From: CAWJPW01 sp963844845
GTDB taxonomy: Bacteria > Acidobacteriota > Thermoanaerobaculia > Thermoanaerobaculales > Sulfomarinibacteraceae
Direction: 5' to 3'
NCBI GenBank assembly: GCA_963844845.1
Contig: CAWJPW010000008.1
Location: 496,001-560,000 of the forward strand
Length of the DNA: 64,000 bases
Below the pieces are notes generated by a model that worked only from the letters and a program-made list of their open reading frames with translations, was not told where the DNA came from and did no database searches. Within the stretch, counting starts at the first letter, position 1. Each line of letters begins with the position of its first letter. The position numbers and the translations under genes are program-made. Shown piece by piece: positions 32,067 through 41,818 of the stretch.

Positions 32067-34865
32067 TCAGAGACCCGTCGAGGATGACCACGCCACGGAG
32101 TTTCCAGACTCGAAGCCATCGCTAAAGAGGACGCCGGCGGACACCGTTGGGTCGAACTCGACGGCGCCGATGTCACACTGCTCGGTGGAGTCGCCGTCTC
32201 CATCCAGGTAGCGGGCCCAGAGCCGCTGGTCGGTGCTGATCTGGAGGTCAGGTGTGACCGGGTCCGAGTCGTGATCCCACGAGCAGCCGGCGACCGGGTC
32301 GGCGCCGTCGATCGCCGGGCTTCCGGCGAGCAGCTGGTGGGTCCACGTCGGGCCGCCGTTGTCGCCGAGGGGCCCCAGGAGGGGCGCAGCGCCGGTGGTG
32401 TCGTGGGCGGCCCAGCTGTTGAACGGGCACCCCGAACCCAGGAGGTTGTAGTCTTCGGAGACGATTGAACCGACCACGCCGCAATCCAGGTCCGAGCCGG
32501 ATCCGCCGGACATCGGGTGATTTCCGGCAATGATGCTGTTTCGCACCATCACGCCAGAGGTCACGTTCAAGGACACGCCGAACCCGCTGCTGGCTGTGTT
32601 GTCGGTGATGGTGACGTTCGCCAATCGGAAGACGCCCGCCGAGCTGTCCTGGTAGATCCCGCCGCCACTGCCGGTCGCCGAGTTGCCGCTGATGGTGGAG
32701 TTGGCGATCGAGATGCTCTGGGGATAGCCGAACATCATTGAGCGGATTCCCCCTCCGCTGCCGGAGGTTGCGTGATTGCCGGAGACGGTCGAGTTCACGA
32801 TCGACACCCTCCCGCCACCGACCGAAATGGCACCTCCCGACCCCGCCGTGTTGCCGGCGAAGGTGGACCTCTCGATCTCCACCCGCTCCGAGCTCGTGTT
32901 GACGATTGACACGGCGCCACCCGCCTCGCCGGCGCTGTTGCCGCTGAAGGTGCACCCGATGGCGGTCATCGACGAGCTCTGAACCTTGACCCCACCTGCC
33001 GACAGGGCGCTCACGTTCCCGCTCACCGTACTGTCCGTCATCTGAAGGCTCCCGCCGGACACGACCAACCCCGTCCCGACGCTGTCACGGATGGTGCTCT
33101 GCGTCACCACGCCGTGGCCGTACACGACCACCGCCCCTGACGTGCAGCTGGTGTCGTCGACTACGATATCGACGAGCTCGACAGCCTCACCGTCGTAGAC
33201 AAGCAGGGCGCCGCCCTCGTCGGGTGCGAATCCCCTGGTGAACGTCAAGCCCTCGATGACCACGGTGGCGACGTTACCGGGGCTGTCGACATGCAGCCCC
33301 GAGCGGTAGCTGCCCAGGCCGTCTATCGCGAGCACGGTGCTGCCCGGACCCACGATGTGGATGGACTGGTTCACGGTGGGCAGGTTGGCGGTGAGTGCGA
33401 TGGTCCCGGTCACTGCCGGGTCGAACTCGATGGTGTCGACGCCGGTGGCGCCCGCGTCGCTACAGCCGTCGGCCGGCGTGCCGCTCATGATGGACTCGAG
33501 GGCTTCCCTCAGGGTGCAGCCGGCGCCGTCGTCGGTGGCGCTGGTCACCACGAATCGCGAGGCGTCGTAGCCGTACTCGTACGCACCGATGTCACAGGCG
33601 GAACCGCTCGGTCGGACCCGCTGGCGCTGGTCCTCGGAGATGTAGCCGCTGCCGTTGACCGAGCATCCCAGCGGGTTGCCGGCGTCGACGGCCGGGCTGC
33701 CGGCATCCAGGGCGTGGGTCCGGGTGGGCCCGATGTTGTCCGCCAGAGGGCCGATGAGAGGATCGATGGCGATGGGGTCACCGAGGATGTCGCCACCGAC
33801 GCCGGTGTCGATGACCGTACAGAAAGCCGAGTCCCAGCCCACCAGGTTGTAGCCCTGAGAGGTCAGGTCGCCGACGCAGTCGGGATCGAGAATCCCCACG
33901 CCCACCACGCTCTGGACATTCGCTGCGATCAGAGTGTTCCACAGCTCGACCATGCCGCCGCCGGCGCCGTCGTTCCAGACCCCTCCGGCGAAGCCGTCGT
34001 TGTCGGCTGACAGGTCTGAGTTGGCGGTGTTGGCCGTGACCGTGACGTTGCTCAGCAGGACGGTGCCGCCGTGGTTGGCGATGCCGCCGCCGCTGACCCA
34101 GGCTTCGTTGCCGCTGACGGTGCTGTTGACGAGCTCGAGCCAGCCGTCTGAGGCGACCATGAGCCCTCCCCCGTCCGCGGAGGTCTCGTTGCCGCTGACA
34201 GTGCTCCGGGTCAGGTATGTCCTGCCACCGGCCACGATGATCCCACCGCCGCCACCGTCGGCACCAAGCCCGGTCGCGGTGTTCCCCGAGACGGTCGAGT
34301 CGTAGACGTGGAGGACTCCGCTGCCGGCGTTCTGGATGCCACCACCCGCCCGATCGGAGGTGTTGCCGGTGACGGTGACATGATCGAGCAGGAGCCAACC
34401 AAGGTTGCGGATGCCGCCGCCGTCCAAGGTCTCGACGCCGCCTTCGATCGTCAGGTTCTCGAGCGTGGCCACGCCTCCGGCCCAGACCTCGAGGACCCGC
34501 CCGTACACCTGGCCGTTGACGTCCTGCTCCTGCCGGATCGTCACGTTGCCGAGATAGGCGTTGAACACCACCTCGGAGCGGATGTCGAGATCGCCCCACA
34601 TTTCGTCCAACCCGTTGAAGGGCGTCATCAAGGTGTAGATGCCGGGCGGCAGGTTGATGACGTCCCGTCCCGAATCGCCGAGGCCGCACGCCTCATCCAC
34701 CAGGGTCGCGCCGTTGGCCGCGTTGAGCGCCTCGCGGAGGCTGCACACGCCGTCGACGGCGAACGAGTCGCTGAACGTCGTCACGTAGAAGGTCTTGGCG
34801 CCCAGAGCATCAGCACCCAGGACCGAGTAGACACCGATCAGGACCAGAATGAGGCTCCGTTTCAT
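32067..34865 (-). CDS. Secreted right-handed beta-helix protein with CSLREAL domains
   Basis: 932 residues from the ATG at 34865 (GGAGG upstream). A signal peptide (MKRSLILVLIGVYSVLGADA) is followed by two CSLREAL modules (GVCSLREALNAAN and GAGCTLREALESI). Each is followed by many Gly/Asn/Thr-rich turns such as STVSGN and GGGI that form parallel beta-helix coils (Pfam beta_helix/choice-of-anchor type). The C-terminus ends in FSDGFESGNSVAW..., a tail common on exported proteins of this kind and possibly a sorting or anchoring signal. Probably a large surface or secreted protein, perhaps an adhesin or polysaccharide-binding protein. No catalytic motif is seen. Confidence 0.88.
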   Translation of the reverse strand: MKRSLILVLIGVYSVLGADALGAKTFYVTTFSDSFAVDGVCSLREALNAANGATLVDEACGLGDSGRDVINLPPGIYTLMTPFNGLDEMWGDLDIRSEVVFNAYLGNVTIRQEQDVNGQVYGRVLEVWAGGVATLENLTIEGGVETLDGGGIRNLGWLLLDHVTVTGNTSDRAGGGIQNAGSGVLHVYDSTVSGNTATGLGADGGGGGIIVAGGRTYLTRSTVSGNETSADGGGLMVASDGWLELVNSTVSGNEAWVSGGGIANHGGTVLLSNVTVTANTANSDLSADNDGFAGGVWNDGAGGGMVELWNTLIAANVQSVVGVGILDPDCVGDLTSQGYNLVGWDSAFCTVIDTGVGGDILGDPIAIDPLIGPLADNIGPTRTHALDAGSPAVDAGNPLGCSVNGSGYISEDQRQRVRPSGSACDIGAYEYGYDASRFVVTSATDDGAGCTLREALESIMSGTPADGCSDAGATGVDTIEFDPAVTGTIALTANLPTVNQSIHIVGPGSTVLAIDGLGSYRSGLHVDSPGNVATVVIEGLTFTRGFAPDEGGALLVYDGEAVELVDIVVDDTSCTSGAVVVYGHGVVTQSTIRDSVGTGLVVSGGSLQMTDSTVSGNVSALSAGGVKVQSSSMTAIGCTFSGNSAGEAGGAVSIVNTSSERVEIERSTFAGNTAGSGGAISVGGGRVSIVNSTVSGNHATSGSGGGIRSMMFGYPQSISIANSTISGNSATGSGGGIYQDSSAGVFRLANVTITDNTASSGFGVSLNVTSGVMVRNSIIAGNHPMSGGSGSDLDCGVVGSIVSEDYNLLGSGCPFNSWAAHDTTGAAPLLGPLGDNGGPTWTHQLLAGSPAIDGADPVAGCSWDHDSDPVTPDLQISTDQRLWARYLDGDGDSTEQCDIGAVEFDPTVSAGVLFSDGFESGNSVAWSSSTGL

Positions 34866-35694
34866 CTCGTTCCTCCGTTTGTGGATTCCCCGAACCCTTG
34901 CGACCGCGTAGGCAGGAACCGCCGGGCCAGTCACGAGCCCCTATCCCCTCTCTCGTGGCGGACTCACCTGGGGTTACCGACCTCCAACGGAACATCAAGA
35001 AGCGTGCCACGTCATGACCCCGGAAGGCGGATTCTCGATTCCCACGCCCGGGACGTCGTGACACCGGCCGATCGCTCCAGCATGAGATCCAACGCACTGG
35101 CTACTCTCGCCTTACCAGCGAGTCGGTGAGCCAGGAAGCGAATCCCGAGAATGGGACGAGACCACGGAGCTCCGCCAGTCTCATGCAGGTCGAGGAGTGC
35201 CAGGGCCGACACTTTTGGCACTTTGCGTGAAGAGGGTGCTCTCGAGGCGCCATGAATTGGTTGTGCGTGCACGTTGAGCTCAGGTTCGGGGACTGAGCGG
35301 GTCATTCTCGAGGAGCGCGCCCTGGTTCACGTCGGGCCGGCCTGCGGCCGCCCCACCGCGCCCCGACCCCACAAGCGGTTGCCCGCTGGCCAAGCCCCCA
35401 CCCTCTCCAGCCCGGCTCCACCGGGCTTCCGATCCCCATTGGCCGCGGATCAATCCGCTTCCGGGGTCGTGGTGTACCAACCAGAAAACGAAAAAGCCGC
35501 CTTCGGGTAGCGGCCGGCCTTGGTAGCTGCAACGCTCCCTGGTTGCGTCGGACCGGCCTGCGGCCGCCCCGCCGCGCCCCGACCCCACAAGCGGTTGCCC
35601 GCTGGCCAAGCCCCCACCCTCTCCAGCCCGGCTCCACCGGGCTTCCGATCCCCATTGGCCGCGGATCAATCCGCTTCCGGGGTCGTGGTGTACC
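34866..35694. other. Intergenic region containing a 216-bp tandem duplication
   Basis: About 830 bases without a supported gene. The first part (34866-35310) shows nothing recognisable beyond the expected promoter of the beta-helix gene on the minus strand. The second part is occupied by the duplicated block described separately. Confidence 0.5.
35319..35500. repeat. Tandem duplication near tRNA-fMet, unit A
   Basis: About 180 bp repeated at 35536-35716 with a period of 216-217 bp and only a few differences at the left edge. Both units end with AACCAGAAAACGAAAAAGCC plus GC, the tail of a terminator seen from the other strand. Confidence 0.9.
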
Positions 35695-35716
35695 AACCAG
35701 AAAACGAAAAAGCCGC
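35536..35716. repeat. Tandem duplication near tRNA-fMet, unit B
   Basis: Second copy of the block at 35319-35500. Its right end forms half of the terminator hairpin that follows the initiator tRNA on the minus strand. Confidence 0.9.
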
Positions 35717-35730
35717 CCGTTTCGGGCGGC
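35707..35730 (-). terminator. Rho-independent terminator of tRNA-fMet
   Basis: On the minus strand an 8-bp stem (GCCGCCCG/CGGGCGGC, loop AAA) is followed by five T residues. It begins 12 nt after the tRNA 3' CCA. The stem is nested in a longer imperfect palindrome (35695-35746). Confidence 0.88.
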
Positions 35731-35741
35731 ATTTCGTTTTC

Positions 35742-36167
<426 letters not shown>

Positions 36168-36337
36168 ATCTCACCGGCCTCCTACTACGACCGCAGAAAC
36201 ACCAGCCATTGCGGCGTTTCTCCCGTCGGCGACGCCTGCGACGTGCCACAAGCACACCTCGGCGTCGCCTTGGTCGAAGCACCGCACTGACAGGCGTTCC
36301 TGCGGTCTCGCGACGAACGCCGGCGAGATATGCGGGC

Positions 36338-37627
36338 TCACCGCACTCCGCGCGCCAGCGCCGCGACGCCACGGAAGCGGGCCGCCTCCTCGAGCTCCTC
36401 CTCGATGCGCAGCAGCCGGTTGTACTTGGCGATGCGCTCCGAGCGCGAGGCCGAGCCGGTCTTGATGAGCCCGGTGTTGCAGGCCACCGCCAGGTCGGCG
36501 ATGGTGGTGTCCTCGGTCTCGCCCGAGCGGTGCGAGATCACCGCCGTCCAGCCCGCGCGGTGGGTCATCTGGATGGCGTCCAGGGTCTCTGACAGGGTGC
36601 CGATCTGGTTGAGCTTGATGAGCACCGAGTTGGCGACGTTCTCGGCGATGCCGCGGCGGATGATCGCCGGGTTGGTGACGAAGATGTCGTCGGCCACCAG
36701 CTGGATGCGGTCACCGAGGCGGCGGTTGAGCGCGCCCCAACCCTCCCAGTCGCCCTCGGCGAGACCGTCCTCGATGGAGACGATGGGGAAGTCGCCCACC
36801 AGTGCCTCGTAGAGGTCGATGAGGTCCGCGGACGTCAGCCCTCGCCGGCCCTCGCCGGGGAGCCCGTAGGCGCCGTCGTCGTAGATCTCCGAGGCGGCGA
36901 CGTCGAGGGCCAGGGCGACCTGCTCACCAGGGGCATAACCGGCGCGCTCGATGGCCTCCACCAGGAGCTGGAGGGCGGCGCGGTTGTCGGGGAGGTTCGG
37001 GGCGAAGCCGCCCTCGTCGCCCACTGCGGTGGCGAGGCCGCGCTCGGAGAGCACTTTCTTGAGCGTGTGGAAGACCTCGACGCCGGCGCGCAGCGCTTCG
37101 GAGAAGGCGCCGAAGCCCACCGGCACCACCATGAACTCCTGGAAGTCCACCGAGTTGTCGGCGTGGGCGCCGCCGTTGACCAGGTTCATCATCGGCACCG
37201 GCAGCTCACGGGCGCCGGCGCCGCCCAGGTACTGGTAAAGGGGCAGACCGCAGGTCTCGGCGGCCGCATGGGCCACCGCCAGAGACACGCCGAGGATGGC
37301 GTTGGCGCCCATCGCCGCCTTGTTGTCGGTGCCGTCGCACTCCAGCAGGGCGCGGTCGACACCCAGCTGGTCGCGGGCGTCGAGCCCCTCCACCGCTTCG
37401 GCGAGCGGTCCGTTGACGTGCTCCACCGCGGTCAACACTCCCTTGCCCAGGTAGCGCTCGGACTCGCCGTCACGCAGCTCGAGAGCCTCGCGCGAGCCGG
37501 TGGAGGCACCCGAGGGGACGATGGCGCGCCCCACAGTGCCCCCCGAGAGAACCACCTCGGCCTCGACCGTGGGGTTGCCGCGGGAGTCGAGGACCTCGCG
37601 GCCGCTGACGAACTCGATGTCAAACAT
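36338..37627 (-). CDS. eno: Enolase
   Basis: 429 residues, normal length, from the ATG at 37627 (MFDIEFVSGREVLDSRGNPT). Signature segments include SGASTG, the metal-binding regions around SIEDGLAEGDW, and the C-terminal signature LIKLNQIGTLSETL with the catalytic Lys, followed by SHRSGETEDT. It converts 2-phosphoglycerate to phosphoenolpyruvate. The start overlaps the end of the phosphohexomutase gene by 8 nt. Confidence 0.98.
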   Translation of the reverse strand: MFDIEFVSGREVLDSRGNPTVEAEVVLSGGTVGRAIVPSGASTGSREALELRDGESERYLGKGVLTAVEHVNGPLAEAVEGLDARDQLGVDRALLECDGTDNKAAMGANAILGVSLAVAHAAAETCGLPLYQYLGGAGARELPVPMMNLVNGGAHADNSVDFQEFMVVPVGFGAFSEALRAGVEVFHTLKKVLSERGLATAVGDEGGFAPNLPDNRAALQLLVEAIERAGYAPGEQVALALDVAASEIYDDGAYGLPGEGRRGLTSADLIDLYEALVGDFPIVSIEDGLAEGDWEGWGALNRRLGDRIQLVADDIFVTNPAIIRRGIAENVANSVLIKLNQIGTLSETLDAIQMTHRAGWTAVISHRSGETEDTTIADLAVACNTGLIKTGSASRSERIAKYNRLLRIEEELEEAARFRGVAALARGVR

Positions 37628-39041
37628 GCTTGATCCTCCAGTTGGTGAGGAGTCGACGCGCCAGGTGCATGAGGTGGCGCATCTCTTCCTGGGAGCGGCC
37701 CTCGGCGTAAAGCCGCAGCTTGGGCTCGGTGCCGGCACGCCGCAGGAGCAGCCAGCCGCCGCCCTCGAAGATGAGCTTGAGCCCGTCGCGGCAGTCCACC
37801 TGGACGACCGGGCGGCCATTGAGCTCCTCCTCCTGCCAGTTCTGCTCCAGGCGGTGCTCGAGGAGCGCGTCGAGCTGCTCGGTGAGGGGTACCTGGGTGC
37901 GGCGGAAGATGAAGGTGCCGACCCGCTCGGCCAGGCGCTGGCCCAGCTCCACCATGCTGGCACCCTCCACCGCCACCATCTCGGCGCACAGCAGGCAGGC
38001 GAGGATGCCGTCGCGCTCGGGAAGGTGCTCTCGCCACGCCAGGCCGGCGCTCTCCTCGCCGGCGAAGTCGACGGTGCCGTCCACCAGCAGCGGTCCGAAG
38101 TTCTTGAAGCCCACCGGGGTTTCCACGACCTCGAGACCGTGATCGGCTGCGACGGCGTCGATGAGGTGCGAGGTGGCGAGGGTGCGGCCCACCGCGCCAC
38201 TGAGGCCACGCCGCCGCACCAGGTAGTCGAGCACCAGGGCCAGCACCAGGCTGGAGTCCTTCATCCGCGCACCGGCATCGAGGATGCCGTAGCGGTCGGC
38301 GTCGCCGTCGGTTGCGAGGCCCAAGCGGGCGCCGGTGCGGCGCATCTCGTCGCGCAGCCGGGACAGGTTCTCCGAGGTGCACTCGGGGGCATAGCCGCCG
38401 AAGTAGGGATCGCGGGTGTTGTGGATGACGGTTGTGGGGATCCGGTTCTCCAGCAGGATGTGGTCGAGGTACTCACGGCTGGAGCCGAAGAGGGGGTCCA
38501 CCACCACGGTGAGACCGCTGCGCCGAATCGCCTCCCAGTCCACGAGACGCTCGAGCCGGGACAGGTAAACCGGCTTGGGGTCGAAGCCCTCGATCAGCGC
38601 CGGTCGGCGCAGGAAGACGCCGTCGAAGCTGTCCGCGAGTCGCTCGCACTCGCGCTCCACCGCGTCGGTGACATCCTGCGGAGCAAGAATGCCGTCACCG
38701 GTGTAGAGCTTGAGCCCGCTGTACTCGGGCGGGTTGTGGCTGGCGGTGAAGAGCAGGCCGCCGTCGGCGCCACACTCGAGGATGGCCGAGCTCATCACCG
38801 GCGCCGGCACGTCGCGCGGCGGCATGAGCACACGGATACCGCTGCTGGCGATGAGCTCCGCGGCGGCACGGGCAAACTTCTCGGAAAGCATGCGCGTGTC
38901 CCAGCCGACCACCACGAGCTGGGGCGGCTTCGGGGCGCGCGAGAGGTGGTCGACGAAAGCCTGGGTGACCAGGCGGACTTCACGGAAGGTGATGTCGCGG
39001 CCGACGATTCCACGCCACCCGGAGGTTCCGAACTTCACCAT
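37620..39041 (-). CDS. Phosphoglucomutase/phosphomannomutase family protein
   Basis: 473 residues from the ATG at 39041. The start MVKFGTSGWRG is typical. The phosphoserine loop TASHNPPEYSGLK carries S101, the metal loop is DGDADRYG, the sugar-binding loop is EESAG, and the phosphate-binding end is RRAGTEPKLRLYAEG. It interconverts hexose 1- and 6-phosphates. The substrate (glucose or mannose) cannot be told from the sequence. It overlaps eno by 8 nt, so the two are cotranscribed with glycolysis. Confidence 0.93.
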   Translation of the reverse strand: MVKFGTSGWRGIVGRDITFREVRLVTQAFVDHLSRAPKPPQLVVVGWDTRMLSEKFARAAAELIASSGIRVLMPPRDVPAPVMSSAILECGADGGLLFTASHNPPEYSGLKLYTGDGILAPQDVTDAVERECERLADSFDGVFLRRPALIEGFDPKPVYLSRLERLVDWEAIRRSGLTVVVDPLFGSSREYLDHILLENRIPTTVIHNTRDPYFGGYAPECTSENLSRLRDEMRRTGARLGLATDGDADRYGILDAGARMKDSSLVLALVLDYLVRRRGLSGAVGRTLATSHLIDAVAADHGLEVVETPVGFKNFGPLLVDGTVDFAGEESAGLAWREHLPERDGILACLLCAEMVAVEGASMVELGQRLAERVGTFIFRRTQVPLTEQLDALLEHRLEQNWQEEELNGRPVVQVDCRDGLKLIFEGGGWLLLRRAGTEPKLRLYAEGRSQEEMRHLMHLARRLLTNWRIKHV

Positions 39042-39172
39042 GCCGGGGAGCTTACCACGCGCCGTGGGCACCTCCCAGCGCCGTCGCGGCGGGAGCTCCA
39101 CCGGGCACCGGGGTCGGCGCTGTATACCCCTCGACGGCACCCACCTCAGCCGCCGCCGGGCTACAATGCGGC

Positions 39173-39991
39173 GTGTTTCTTCACCACGAGCACGACCCCG
39201 CCGGCCCCCTGCTGATCCCCCAGACCTCACACGCGTGGCTGGCCTGGCAGCTGGCCGAGCACTGGGGAAACCGACGCCTCGCCCGGCCCGCCCCGCGCGC
39301 CGAGGTTTTGGCGGCGGTAATGCTGCACGACGCCGGTTGGACGGAGTTCGACCGCACCCCGGACGTGGACGGGGCCGGCCGCCCGGTGACCTTCGACCGC
39401 ATGCCGGTGGCCACCCATCTCAAACTGTGGCGCCACTCCGTCGACCGCGCCGAGCTCCACAGCCGCTACGCTGCCCTGCTGGTGGCCGCCCATTTCGAGC
39501 GGCTCGCCGCGCACAAGGCCTCGGACCTCGAGGCGCGCGGCCTCGCCGAGCAGGGCGTCGAGGTCGCCGGCTACCGCGAGACCATGGCTGCCCGCGCCGA
39601 GGCGTGGCGGCGGGGCCTCGAGTGCGACGCCCGCTACCGCTCCTTCCTCGCCGGGGCCGGCTGGCGCACCGCCGCCCACGTGCTCGCGGCGTGCGACCGC
39701 ATCTCCGTGTACCTCTGCGCCGGCGTCGAGGGGCCCTTCACCGCCCAAGCCCTGGACCCGGCAGGCGAGGCGGTGACGCTTCACTTCCGGCCGGTGGGCG
39801 AGCGCGTCTGGCGAGTGTCGCCGTGGCCCCTGAGGGGCGCTCGGCTCGAGGTTCACGGCGAGGGCTGGCGCCTGCCCGGCGCCGCCTTCGCCGACTCCGG
39901 GGCGCTCCGCGCGACGGTGGCGGCGGCCCCGGTGGAGCGTCTCGGGTTCACATTGCTGCGGCCGTCGGCGCCGGTTGACAACGCCCGCTGA
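39173..39991 (+). CDS. DUF3891-like protein
   Basis: 272 residues from a GTG start. IPQTSHAWLAWQLAEHWG, followed by VMLHDAGWTEFD with an HD pair and later histidines (HSRYAALLVAAHF), fits the DUF3891 family, an HD-like helical domain of unknown function; phosphohydrolase activity is only a guess. A TACAAT hexamer ends 6 nt before the GTG, which could give a leaderless or nearly leaderless message. Confidence 0.7.
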   Translation: MFLHHEHDPAGPLLIPQTSHAWLAWQLAEHWGNRRLARPAPRAEVLAAVMLHDAGWTEFDRTPDVDGAGRPVTFDRMPVATHLKLWRHSVDRAELHSRYAALLVAAHFERLAAHKASDLEARGLAEQGVEVAGYRETMAARAEAWRRGLECDARYRSFLAGAGWRTAAHVLAACDRISVYLCAGVEGPFTAQALDPAGEAVTLHFRPVGERVWRVSPWPLRGARLEVHGEGWRLPGAAFADSGALRATVAAAPVERLGFTLLRPSAPVDNAR

Positions 39992-40002
39992 CGGCCTACA
40001 AT
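39975..40002 (+). promoter_or_regulatory. Promoter of tRNA-Asn
   Basis: TTGACA (39975-39980) and TACAAT (39997-40002) are separated by 16 bp, close to the sigma70 consensus. The tRNA begins 21 nt after the -10 box. The -35 box lies in the last codons of the upstream gene. Confidence 0.75.
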
Positions 40003-40022
40003 GATGCCCCCGCGAGCCTTGC

Positions 40023-40097
40023 TCCGCAGTAGCTCAATGGTAGAGCGGGTGGCTGTTAACCACTAGGTTGGGGGTTCAAATCCCTCCTGCGGAGCCA
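40023..40097 (+). tRNA. tRNA-Asn (GUU)
   Basis: A 75-nt cloverleaf with acceptor TCCGCAG/CTGCGGA, a D arm with TAGCTCAATGGTAGAGC, anticodon GTT in GGCTGTTAACC, a T arm with GGTTCAAATCC, discriminator G and encoded CCA. Confidence 0.97.
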
Positions 40098-40239
40098 AAA
40101 AGAGCCGAACCATCATCACGCCCCGCCCCCCGGCGGGGTGCTGTCGTTCCCGGCGGACCCCGCCGTGGTGATAGACTCGGCGGGCAGCATCCAATCGGAC
40201 TGTTCAACTCGTGCCGACCTCGCGAAAGGCAGGTGGGTC

Positions 40240-41679
40240 ATGCTTCGATTTCCCCGCGCGAGCGCTTCCCTGGCGCTGGTCGTGTGCGGGCTCGTCACCG
40301 GCGGGCCCGCGTCCGCCCAGACCTGGAAGGATGTCCTCGGCGGCCTCACCGGCCCCACACCAACGCCGACGGCAGAGCCGGCGGCGACACCCCCGGCGCA
40401 AGCCGTCGACCCGGCGACAGCCGGCTTCGCCCTCAAGGAGCTCCTCCTGGTCGCCGCCGAGACGGCCGTGGCACAAGGGTCCCGCGTGGACGGCTTCGCG
40501 GCCGACCCCGAGCTACGCGTGCCGCTCCCCGGGACGCTAGGGTCGGCGACTGACACGCTGCGCCGGTTCGGTCTCGACCGGGAGGTCGACGCGCTGACGC
40601 TGGCCCTCAACCGGGCCGCCGAGGACGCCTCCGGCCAGGCCCTCCCCGTGCTCCGGGACGCCGTGAGGGACCTCGCGTTCGACGACCCGCAGGCGACGGT
40701 GGCGGGCGACGGGCACCCCGCGACCGACAACCTGCGCACGCGTTCCGAGGCCGATCTCGTCGCCGGCCTCAGGCCGTTGGTCGCGGCCGCGGTGGAGAAG
40801 GCCGGCGCGACCCGCGCCTTCGACGAGCTGCGGCGCCGGGGCGGCGGTCTCGTGGACCAGTCGGGGGTCGGCGCCGGGGACCTCGTGCCGCACGTGACCG
40901 CTCACACGGTCGACGGCCTCCTCACCCTCATGGCGGCGGCGGAGAACAGCATCCGCAGCGACCCGGCGGCGCGCACGACACCGCTCCTCGCCGAGGTCTT
41001 CGGGGGCGCGCCGGCGGCGGCTGCCACCGCCCCGCCCGCGACCCCGACAGCCGCCGCCGAACCGAGCGACGCCGATGCCCACTCGGCGCTGCGCCAGGCC
41101 CTCATCCTCGGCGCGCGCCACGCCGTCGAACAGGCCTCGGTGAAGGATGGCTTCCTCGGCAACCCGGCCATCCGCATTCCCCTGCCCAAGGGCGTGGCGA
41201 GCCTCGGGCGAACCCTGCGCGACCTCGGCATGGGCCAGGTCGTCGACGAGTTCGAGACCAGCCTCAACCGTGCCGCCGAGAAGGCCGCCGGCGAGGCAAA
41301 GCCGATTCTCGTCGATGCCGTCAAGAGCGTCACCTTCACCGACGCCGTAGCCATCCTCCAGGGCGGCGACACCGCCGCCACCGACATGCTCCGGACGAAG
41401 ACCGAGGGGCGGCTCAGCGAGGTGTTCGAGCCCATCATCAGCCAGAAGATGCAGGACACCGGGGTGACGCGAGCCTACGACCAGATGATGAGCCGGGGCG
41501 GCAGCCTGGTGGCCCTTCTCGACGATGGCAGCCAGCCCGACCTGCCGACCTACGTCACCGGCAAGACCCTCGACGGCCTCTTCGCCCTGGTGGCCGAGGA
41601 AGAGGTGAAGATCCGCACCGATCCAGCGGCCCGCACGACCGAGCTCCTGCGGCGGATCTTCGGCGCCTTCGGACACTAG
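40240..41679 (+). CDS. Exported protein with two DUF4197 domains
   Basis: 479 residues from the ATG at 40240, with a signal peptide (SLALVVCGLVTGGPASAQ). Two homologous halves, about residues 65-255 and 285-475, each contain the DUF4197 pattern: DGF...P.(I/V)R(I/V)PLP, a L..G...(V/A)DE.E...NRAAE core and DGL..L.A..E..IR.DPAART at the end. The single-domain family is normally about 230 residues, so this is an internal duplication joined by an Ala/Pro-rich linker. The function is unknown; probably periplasmic. Confidence 0.82.
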   Translation: MLRFPRASASLALVVCGLVTGGPASAQTWKDVLGGLTGPTPTPTAEPAATPPAQAVDPATAGFALKELLLVAAETAVAQGSRVDGFAADPELRVPLPGTLGSATDTLRRFGLDREVDALTLALNRAAEDASGQALPVLRDAVRDLAFDDPQATVAGDGHPATDNLRTRSEADLVAGLRPLVAAAVEKAGATRAFDELRRRGGGLVDQSGVGAGDLVPHVTAHTVDGLLTLMAAAENSIRSDPAARTTPLLAEVFGGAPAAAATAPPATPTAAAEPSDADAHSALRQALILGARHAVEQASVKDGFLGNPAIRIPLPKGVASLGRTLRDLGMGQVVDEFETSLNRAAEKAAGEAKPILVDAVKSVTFTDAVAILQGGDTAATDMLRTKTEGRLSEVFEPIISQKMQDTGVTRAYDQMMSRGGSLVALLDDGSQPDLPTYVTGKTLDGLFALVAEEEVKIRTDPAARTTELLRRIFGAFGH

Positions 41680-41704
41680 CCTCGAGCCTCGCCGCCTGGG
41701 CACC

Positions 41705-41740
41705 CGGCCCCTTCCCGAAGCGGGGAGGGGCCGTTGGATT
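41705..41740 (+). terminator. Terminator after the DUF4197 gene
   Basis: A 12-bp stem with one G-T pair (41705-41716 with 41722-41733) around a GAAGC loop, followed by TTGGATT. It lies 25 nt after the stop codon. Confidence 0.6.
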
Positions 41741-41818
41741 CTCAGCGCCGCCGGGCCTGTTGTCTCCTACGGACCGCGACCGCGATTCGGCATTGTCGCG
41801 GCTCCCCGGGAGATGCTG

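Noticed and set aside
30489..32087. 532-codon frame opposite the FHA/AAA+ activator
   Set aside because: Shadow frame; the minus-strand gene has a complete domain set and a ribosome binding site.
36168..36337. Possible small structured RNA between eno and ftsB
   Set aside because: Some hairpin potential, but no match to the conserved cores of SRP RNA, 6S RNA or other families I can recall.
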